A stretch of DNA of 64,000 bases from Saccharothrix longispora (lineage in GTDB: Bacteria > Actinomycetota > Actinomycetes > Mycobacteriales > Pseudonocardiaceae). The DNA lies in assembly GCF_030852425.1 (NCBI RefSeq), contig NZ_NSDM01000006.1, forward strand, positions 248,001 through 312,000, read 5' to 3'. Of the stretch, positions 59,118 to 64,000 are shown in pieces. The position numbers and the translations under genes are program-made. Positions within the stretch are counted from its first letter, which is position 1. The number at the start of each line of letters is the position of its first letter. The notes under the pieces are model-generated. The model had not been told where the DNA came from. It searched no databases and was given only the letters and a program-made list of their open reading frames with translations.

Positions 59118-59785
59118 GGCAGGACATCGACCGGACGCGCGCCGAGCTCGTCGCGGACGCCAACCGGATCGTCGACCACACGAGGCCCGCCAACATCGCG
59201 CAGCGCCGGGTGACCAAGGTCCGGCGCGGCATCACCACCTTGAGGGAGAGGGTCATGGGCACCATGCCGGACACCACGACGGTGCAGCAGCACGCCTCGC
59301 ACGTGGGCGACCGGGCCTCCGAGACCGCCTCGACCGTCGCCTCGACGGTGGGCGACAAGGCGCAGCAGGTCGCGCACGGCGTGGCCGACACGGCGCAGCA
59401 CGCCGCCCAGGCGGTGCAGAACGCGCCGCAGCAGGCGCGTCAACAGGCGCGCGGCAACCCGCTGGCGGCGGGCCTGATCGCGTTCGGCGCGGGTGCCCTG
59501 GTGGCCGCGCTGATCCCGGCGACCCGGGCCGAGCAGGACGCCGTGCGGCAGCTCGGCGACCGCGCCGGTGACGTCATGGAGCCGGTGAAGGAAGCGCTCG
59601 CCGAGTCCGCGCAGACCCTCAAGGAGGGCGCCACCTCCGCCGTGAGCGACGCCGCGGCCGAGGTGAAGCAGACGGCCCAGGAGGCCGCGCAGACCACCGC
59701 GGAACAGGCCAAGGGCTCGGCCCAGGACGTCGGGCAGCACGCCCGCGAGTCGGGGCAGCAGGTCAAGCACGAGGCACGCGGCTAG
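59093..59785 (+). CDS. DUF3618 coiled-coil protein
   Basis: 230 aa. DUF3618 signature at the N-terminus, DQIRQDIDRTRAELVADANR, then about 80 residues of Ala/Gln-rich heptad-like helix (HASHVGDRASETASTVASTV), a TM helix GNPLAAGLIAFGAGALVAAL and another apolipophorin/LEA-like amphipathic helix (AEVKQTAQEAAQTTAEQAKG). ATG after GGAGGACGCG, overlapping the DUF1469 gene by 25 bp. LEA-like composition fits desiccation or osmotic stress. Confidence 0.87.
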   Translation: MGPSPDQIRQDIDRTRAELVADANRIVDHTRPANIAQRRVTKVRRGITTLRERVMGTMPDTTTVQQHASHVGDRASETASTVASTVGDKAQQVAHGVADTAQHAAQAVQNAPQQARQQARGNPLAAGLIAFGAGALVAALIPATRAEQDAVRQLGDRAGDVMEPVKEALAESAQTLKEGATSAVSDAAAEVKQTAQEAAQTTAEQAKGSAQDVGQHARESGQQVKHEARG

Positions 59786-59791
59786 CACGAG

Positions 59792-59829
59792 GACCGGGTC
59801 GGGGCGGCGCCGAGCGCCGCCCCGCCGGT
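59792..59829. terminator. bidirectional hairpin terminator
   Basis: GGGGCGGCG (59801-59809), CCGAG loop, CGCCGCCCC (59815-59823), extended by outer CCGG pairing. Between the stress operon and pcaC, which converge. Confidence 0.75.
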
Positions 59830-60245
59830 CAGCCCGCGGTTCCCGCGCCGTCGTCCCCGATCTCCGCGATGATCGGCTGGGCGACGGCGAACGCCCGGTT
59901 GGCGGCGGGCACGCCCGCGTACACGCCGACCTGCAACAGCACTTCCTTGATCTCGTCCGGCGCCAGCCCGTTGCGCAGCGCCGCCCGCACGTGCATCGCC
60001 AGCTCCCGCTCGTGCCCGAGCGCGGCGAGCACCGCCAGCGTGACGCACGACCTCGCCCGCCGCTCCAGGCCCGGCCTGGTCCACACCTCGCCCCACGCGT
60101 ACCGCGTGATGAAGTCCTGGAAGTCGGCGGTGAACGCGTCGGCACCGGCCGCGGCGCGGTCCACGTGGTCGTCGCCCAGCACCTCCCGCCGCACCCGCGC
60201 CCCCGCTTCGCGACGCGACTCGCGCTCCGCCGGACCGCCGCTCAC
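59829..60245 (-). CDS. pcaC: 4-carboxymuconolactone decarboxylase
   Basis: Converts gamma-carboxymuconolactone to beta-ketoadipate enol-lactone. CMD fold: ARVRREVLGDDHVDRA, ADFQDFITRYAWGEVWTRPG, RRARSCVTLAVLAALGHERE and EIKEVLLQVGVYAGVPAANR. 138 aa from GTG 60245, overlapping the pcaD stop by 4 bp. In many actinomycetes this domain is fused to PcaD as PcaL; here it is separate. Last gene of the pca operon. Confidence 0.93.
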   Translation of the reverse strand: MSGGPAERESRREAGARVRREVLGDDHVDRAAAGADAFTADFQDFITRYAWGEVWTRPGLERRARSCVTLAVLAALGHERELAMHVRAALRNGLAPDEIKEVLLQVGVYAGVPAANRAFAVAQPIIAEIGDDGAGTAG

Positions 60246-60991
60246 AGGTGCTCCCCCAGGATCGCCGACACCGCGTCCGCCGCCTCCACGTTCGCCAGGT
60301 GCGCGCCCTCCACGAGGTGGAAGGAGGCACCGGGGACCGCGTCGGCGATCGCCCGTCCCCACGACGGCGGCGTGGCCTCGTCGTGGACGCCCGCGACGAC
60401 CGCGGTGGGCGCCTCGATCGCGGGCAGCACGGACCGCAGGTCCAGTGACGCCAGGGCCTCGCAGCAGGCCGCGTAGCCCTCGTCGTCCACGGCGGCCAGG
60501 CCTGCCTCGAACGCGGGTGCCACGTCCGGGTGCGCCTCGCGGAACGCGGGGGTGAACCAGCGGCCCACCACGGAGGGCGCGATGGAGCCGGTGCCGGCGG
60601 CCCGCACGGCCGCCGCCCGGTCCAGCCACGACCCCGGGGCGGTGAACGACGCCGTCGTGCAGCACAGCACCAGCCGCTCGACCCGCTCGGGCGCGTGCCC
60701 GGCCAGCCACATGCCGACCATGCCGCCGAGCGACACGCCGCAGTAGGACACGCGGGGCAGGTCGAGCACGTCGAGCAGGTCGAGCACGTCGCCGGCGAGG
60801 TCGTCGATCCGGCGCGGTCCCGGCGCGGAGGGGCTTCCGCCGTGGCCGCGGTGGTCGTAGCGCAGCACCCGGAACCGGGACTCCAGCGCGGCCAGCTGCG
60901 GCTCCCACAGCGCGGTGGTGGTGCCCAGCGACGGGCCGAGCACGACCACCGGCGCGTCCGGCGGTCCGCTCAGCACGTGGTGGAGCGTCAC
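60242..60991 (-). CDS. pcaD: 3-oxoadipate enol-lactonase
   Basis: Hydrolyses beta-ketoadipate enol-lactone. Alpha/beta hydrolase of 249 aa: LGPSLGTTTALWEPQL, YDHRGHGGSP, nucleophile Ser in YCGVSLGGMVGMWL, acid in VAGVHDEATPP and His in LVEGAHLANVEA. GTG start overlaps the pcaB stop by 4 bp and the pcaC start overlaps its own stop. No linker to PcaC, consistent with a split version of the PcaL fusion. Confidence 0.93.
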   Translation of the reverse strand: MTLHHVLSGPPDAPVVVLGPSLGTTTALWEPQLAALESRFRVLRYDHRGHGGSPSAPGPRRIDDLAGDVLDLLDVLDLPRVSYCGVSLGGMVGMWLAGHAPERVERLVLCCTTASFTAPGSWLDRAAAVRAAGTGSIAPSVVGRWFTPAFREAHPDVAPAFEAGLAAVDDEGYAACCEALASLDLRSVLPAIEAPTAVVAGVHDEATPPSWGRAIADAVPGASFHLVEGAHLANVEAADAVSAILGEHL

Positions 60992-62349
60992 GGCCTCCCC
61001 CTCTCCCGGTGCGCCGCGAGGGCGCGGTCGACGAACTCGCCCGCGCAGCCCAGGTACCCGGCGGGGTCGAGCGCGTCGTCGACCTCCTTCTCCGACAGGC
61101 CGATCCGCAGGTCGGCCAGCAGCGCCTCGCGCAGCGGCAGGCCGGCCGCGGCGGCGGTGCGGCACACCTCGGCCACCAGGTCCTGCGCCTCGGACCGGCC
61201 GACCCGGGCGGCCAGCCGCACGGCCACGTTCTCCGCCATCAGCAGGCCGCCGGTCAGCTCCAGGTTGCGGCGCATCCGCTCCGGGTCGACGCGCAGCCCG
61301 GACAGCAGCTCGCGGGTGCCGCGCACCGCGCCGCCGACGAGGCTCAGCAGCTCGGAGACGGTGTGCCACTCGCTGTGCCACGCGCCCGCGGCCCGCTCGT
61401 GCTCCTGCGGCATCGCGGACAGCGCGGAGGCCACCAGGCCGGGCACCCGCCGCGCGCACGCGGTCACCAGCACCGAGCGCACGGGGTTGTGCTTGTGCGG
61501 CATGGCGGACGACGTGCCGCCGGCGCCCTCGGTCACCTCGCCGACCTCGGTCTGCGCCAGCAGCACGACGTCCTGCGCGATCTTGCCCAGCACGCCGGAC
61601 ACCTCCCCCAGCGCGCACGCCAACTCGGCCACCCGCGTCCGGTCCGTGTGCCAGGGGACGATCGGCGCGACCAGGCCCAGCTCGGCGGCCAGCTGGTCGA
61701 CGAGGGCGCCGCGCGGGTCCGCCACGGCGGCCAGGGTGCCCGCCGCGCCGCCGAACTGCACGGCCAGCCTCGTGCCGCGCACCCGGTCCAGCGCGTCACC
61801 CGCCTCGTCGACCGCGACGAGCCACCCGGCGCACTTGAGCCCGAACGTGGTCGGGAGGGCGTGCTGGGCGAGGGTGCGGCCGGCGATCAGGGTGTCCCGG
61901 TGCCGGGCCGCGAGCCGCGCGCACTCGTCGGCGACGCCCCGCAGCCCGGACAGCAGCGGCCCGAGGGCGCGGTGCGCCACCAGCGACATCGCGGTGTCCA
62001 GCACGTCCTGGCTGGTCGCGCCGTTGTGCACGGCGGCCCGCCCCTCGGCGGTGACGTGCGCGCCGATCGCGCGGACGAGCGGCACCACGGGCGTGCCGGA
62101 GGTCAGGGCGCCTTCGCCGATGGCGACCGGGTCGTAGCGGCCGACGTCGATGGCGGTCACCACCATCCGGGCCGCCTCCTCGGACACCAGGCCGGCCCTG
62201 GCCTGCACGATGGCCAGGGCGCGCTCGAAGTCCAGCATGGCGCGCAGCCACGCCCGGTCGCAGACCTCCGCCTCGACGTCGGGGTCGGTGAACAGGTTCC
62301 CCCACAGCGAGCGGGTGGCGTGGTCAGAGGTCGAAGAAGACGGTTTCAT
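60988..62349 (-). CDS. pcaB: 3-carboxy-cis,cis-muconate cycloisomerase
   Basis: Fumarase/aspartase-superfamily enzyme forming gamma-carboxymuconolactone. Signature EGAGGTSSAMPHKHNPVRSV with the catalytic-loop Ser, HNGATSQDVLDTAMSL, and GRTLAQHALPTTFGLKCAGW. 453 aa. ATG 62349 overlaps pcaG by 26 bp, so translation is coupled. Family-standard length. Confidence 0.95.
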   Translation of the reverse strand: MKPSSSTSDHATRSLWGNLFTDPDVEAEVCDRAWLRAMLDFERALAIVQARAGLVSEEAARMVVTAIDVGRYDPVAIGEGALTSGTPVVPLVRAIGAHVTAEGRAAVHNGATSQDVLDTAMSLVAHRALGPLLSGLRGVADECARLAARHRDTLIAGRTLAQHALPTTFGLKCAGWLVAVDEAGDALDRVRGTRLAVQFGGAAGTLAAVADPRGALVDQLAAELGLVAPIVPWHTDRTRVAELACALGEVSGVLGKIAQDVVLLAQTEVGEVTEGAGGTSSAMPHKHNPVRSVLVTACARRVPGLVASALSAMPQEHERAAGAWHSEWHTVSELLSLVGGAVRGTRELLSGLRVDPERMRRNLELTGGLLMAENVAVRLAARVGRSEAQDLVAEVCRTAAAAGLPLREALLADLRIGLSEKEVDDALDPAGYLGCAGEFVDRALAAHRERGRP

Positions 62350-62887
62350 GCTCCCCTTGCAGGTGGATGTCGAAGCGGTAGCCGCCGGGGACGCCCGCGG
62401 CGACGAGCGTGGCCCGCGCGGCGGGGTCGTCGATCGAGGTGAGCACCGGGTCGGCGGCGTTGGCCTCCTCGTCGGGGAAGTAGGCGCGGGTGACCAGCCG
62501 CACCAGCATGCCCCGGCAGAACACCGACACGTCGAGGTGGGGTGCCTCCGTCGCGCCGTCGCCGGTCGGGAGCGGCCCCGGCTTCACGGTGAAGACCCGG
62601 AAGCGGCCCTCGGGGTCGGTGGCGCTGCGGGCGAAGCCGCGGAAGCCCGGCCGGGCCACCGCGCCGCGCGGGTCGTCGGGGTGGTCGAACCGGCCGTCCG
62701 GGTCGGCCTGCCAGGTCTCCACGACCGCGTCCGGCACCGGGGCTCCCGCGCCGTCGAACACCGCGCCGGTCACCCAGAACCCGCCGGGCGTGCCCTCCGG
62801 CACCGCGTACGGGCCGTCCTCCCACAGCAGGCCGTGGCGGAAGAACGGGCCGACGGTCTGCGACGGCGTCGTCCACGACTCACTCAT
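62324..62887 (-). CDS. pcaG: protocatechuate 3,4-dioxygenase alpha subunit
   Basis: Non-catalytic partner of the intradiol dioxygenase. [75 protein letters not shown]. Iron ligands of the beta subunit are not conserved, as expected for alpha. ATG at 62887 chosen (MSESW); overlaps the pcaH stop by 8 bp. 187 aa. Confidence 0.94.
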   Translation of the reverse strand: MSESWTTPSQTVGPFFRHGLLWEDGPYAVPEGTPGGFWVTGAVFDGAGAPVPDAVVETWQADPDGRFDHPDDPRGAVARPGFRGFARSATDPEGRFRVFTVKPGPLPTGDGATEAPHLDVSVFCRGMLVRLVTRAYFPDEEANAADPVLTSIDDPAARATLVAAGVPGGYRFDIHLQGEHETVFFDL

Positions 62888-63608
62888 CGTCGTCCTCATC
62901 CTCCAGCGGAGTGGGGTTCTTGCCGCGCAGCACGATGTCCCACCGGTAGCCCAGCGCCCACTCGGGCACGGTCGTGCCGAGGTCGAAGCGGGCCACCATG
63001 GCCTCGCGGGCCCTCGGGTCGCGCACCGAGTTGTAGATGGGGTCCTGCGCGAACAGCGGGTCGCCCGGGAAGTACATCTGGGTGATCAGCCGCTGCGTGA
63101 ACGCGGTGCCGAACAGCGAGAAGTGGATGTGCGCGGGCCGCCAGGCGTTGTCGTGGTTGCGCCACGGGTAGGCGCCGGGCTGGATCGTGGTGAACGAGTA
63201 GCGGCCCCCGGCGTCGGTGACCGTGCGGCCGACGCCGGTGAAGTTCGGGTCCAGCGGCGCGGGGTGGCGGTCGCCGTCGTGCCGGTACCGGCCGCCCGCG
63301 TTGGCCTGCCACACCTCCAGCAGGGTGCCCGCGACGGGTCGGCCGTCGCCGTCGAGGACGCGCCCGGACACGATGATCCGCTGGCCCTGCGGCTCGTCGG
63401 CGTGCCCGGCGGTGAGGTCGTCGTCGTGCGCGCCGACCCGCTCCTCGCCGAGCAGCGGGCCGGTGATCTCGGTCAGCCGCTGCGGCAGCAGCACGAGCGG
63501 CCGGTGCGGGACGCGCAGCACGTTCGACCGGTACCCGGGGAAGTCCAGCGGCGGGTGGGACGGCGCGTCCCGGCGGTAGGTGTGCGGCAGGCGGGTGGGG
63601 TTCGGCAC
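62880..63608 (-). CDS. pcaH: protocatechuate 3,4-dioxygenase beta subunit
   Basis: Catalytic Fe(III) subunit; opens protocatechuate to beta-carboxymuconate. Intradiol core: GRVLDGDGRPVAGTLLEVWQ, ANAGGRYRHDGDRHPAPLDP (first Tyr region), GAYPWRNHDNAWRPAHIHFS (Tyr and two His ligands) and QRLITQMYFPGDPLFAQDP. 242 aa. GTG with GGAGAGCG upstream. First gene of pcaHGBDC, so the operon promoter lies in 63609-63790. Confidence 0.95.
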   Translation of the reverse strand: MPNPTRLPHTYRRDAPSHPPLDFPGYRSNVLRVPHRPLVLLPQRLTEITGPLLGEERVGAHDDDLTAGHADEPQGQRIIVSGRVLDGDGRPVAGTLLEVWQANAGGRYRHDGDRHPAPLDPNFTGVGRTVTDAGGRYSFTTIQPGAYPWRNHDNAWRPAHIHFSLFGTAFTQRLITQMYFPGDPLFAQDPIYNSVRDPRAREAMVARFDLGTTVPEWALGYRWDIVLRGKNPTPLEDEDDDE

Positions 63609-63702
63609 CGCGCTCTCCTTCGTCGTCGCGCCGGGGGTGTCCGACCGCGGGTCGGCTCGCGGCGGAACGCTATTCAGCGGGTTCGACGGGGGTCAACGGG
63701 AC

Positions 63703-63719
63703 CTTCCACTGACCGGAAG
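63703..63719. promoter_or_regulatory. inverted repeat in the pca promoter region
   Basis: CTTCC (63703-63707) and GGAAG (63715-63719) separated by 7 bp, 95-111 bp upstream of pcaH. Possible binding site for an IclR-type (PcaR/PcaU) activator; no regulator gene is in view. The rest of the 184-bp gap shows no clear promoter. Confidence 0.25.
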
Positions 63720-63792
63720 CCCGGGCCCCGTGCCCGGGACCGCCCGCGCGGAAGTCCGGAGTGGACCGGGCGCGGCGCGGGCGATCGGGTCC

Positions 63793-64000
63793 CTAGTCCT
63801 CGGCCTGGAGCACCAGCAGGGTCAGGTCGTCGTGCTCCGCCTCGCCCAGCCACCCGAACACCACGCGGCGCAGGCGCTCGGCCACCGCCTCGGCCGGCAG
63901 GCCCGCGCAGTCGGCCAGCGCGTCCTTCAACCGGGCGTCGCCGAACAGCTCCTGCCGGTCCCCGGCCTTGCGCGCCTCGGTCACGCCGTCGCTGAACAGC
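63793..64000 (-). CDS. PP2C/SpoIIE-type phosphatase, C-terminal fragment
   Basis: Only the last 68 residues are inside the window. LFSDGVTEARKAGDRQELFG carries the conserved SDGVTE motif, and HDDLTLLVLQAED is the usual end with the metal-binding Asp pair. Upstream sensor domains, if any, are off the right edge. TAG at 63793. Confidence 0.85.
   Translation of the reverse strand, partial: LFSDGVTEARKAGDRQELFGDARLKDALADCAGLPAEAVAERLRRVVFGWLGEAEHDDLTLLVLQAED

Overview
The window is about 64 kb of very GC-rich, gene-dense DNA. It has frequent GTG starts, 1-4 bp stop/start overlaps, an XRE/DUF397 regulator pair, an MbtH-like gene, actinobacterial-type iron boxes and GNNT-N15/16-GGGTA-type promoters. 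I infer an actinomycete, most likely a Pseudonocardiales filamentous soil bacterium (Saccharothrix/Actinosynnema-like); the genus is a guess. No rRNA, tRNA, CRISPR array, transposase or phage module was seen.

Layout. (a) 1-4980: an ECF sigma factor gene runs off the left edge, diverging from a four-gene redox module: a Yx(FWY)xxD-repeat lipoprotein, a membrane-anchored DUF4142 protein, a ferric-reductase-like membrane haem protein fused to a 3Fe-4S ferredoxin, and an FAD oxidoreductase with a long disordered tail. An ECF-type promoter lies between the two arms. (b) 5164-8937: glycosyltransferase, small membrane protein, zinc D,D-carboxypeptidase with a leader that can hide its Shine-Dalgarno, DUF1232 protein, PlsC acyltransferase. 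(c) 9015-12130: a phospho-signalling operon (receiver-phosphatase, CHASE3 histidine kinase, stand-alone receiver), closed by a striking 22-bp-period inverted repeat. (d) 12258-17021: metallo-hydrolase, acetyltransferase, VanZ-RDD fusion, lipase-EF-hand fusion and small genes. (e) 17027-27143: carotenoid genes crtI, crtE, crtB, a Rieske oxygenase, then a block of regulators and small genes, then a frameshifted CrtU-like gene and a methyltransferase. No lycopene cyclase is in view.

(f) 27265-46869: OsmC, a HelD/HelR-like RNA polymerase ATPase, SDR, a MarR-oxidoreductase operon, a TetR/DUF4267 divergent pair, amidohydrolase, Gfo/Idh oxidoreductase, DUF2236, a PLP amino-acid decarboxylase, M20 amidase, a CBM2-GH5-X2 cellulase, methyltransferases and a Cmx-type efflux pump. 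(g) 46921-52212: an iron-responsive siderophore block with N-hydroxylating monooxygenase and MbtH on one strand, diverging from a heterodimeric ABC transporter whose two ATPase halves are degenerate in complementary ways. Two iron boxes lie between. (h) 52209-57721: small unknowns, metallo-hydrolase, LacI regulator, MOSC protein, Tat-type phosphoesterase-LamG, SDR. (i) 57806-59785: a putatively general-stress three-gene operon of coiled-coil/membrane proteins. (j) 59829-63608: the protocatechuate branch of the beta-ketoadipate pathway, pcaHGBDC, fully overlapping. (k) 63793-64000: the C-terminus of a PP2C/SpoIIE phosphatase.

Cross-cutting observations. Several otherwise good genes carry one-base frame breaks (near 26100, 27645, 44340 and perhaps 47028), one has an in-frame TAG (23358), and one SDR has no standard start codon. 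These are either real decay or consensus errors and should be checked against raw reads. Convergent gene pairs are separated by long hairpins, two of which share a GAGTC-led modular design. The best candidates for undescribed biology are the ECF-linked electron-transfer module, the hidden-SD leader at 6735-6783, and the modular intergenic inverted repeats.
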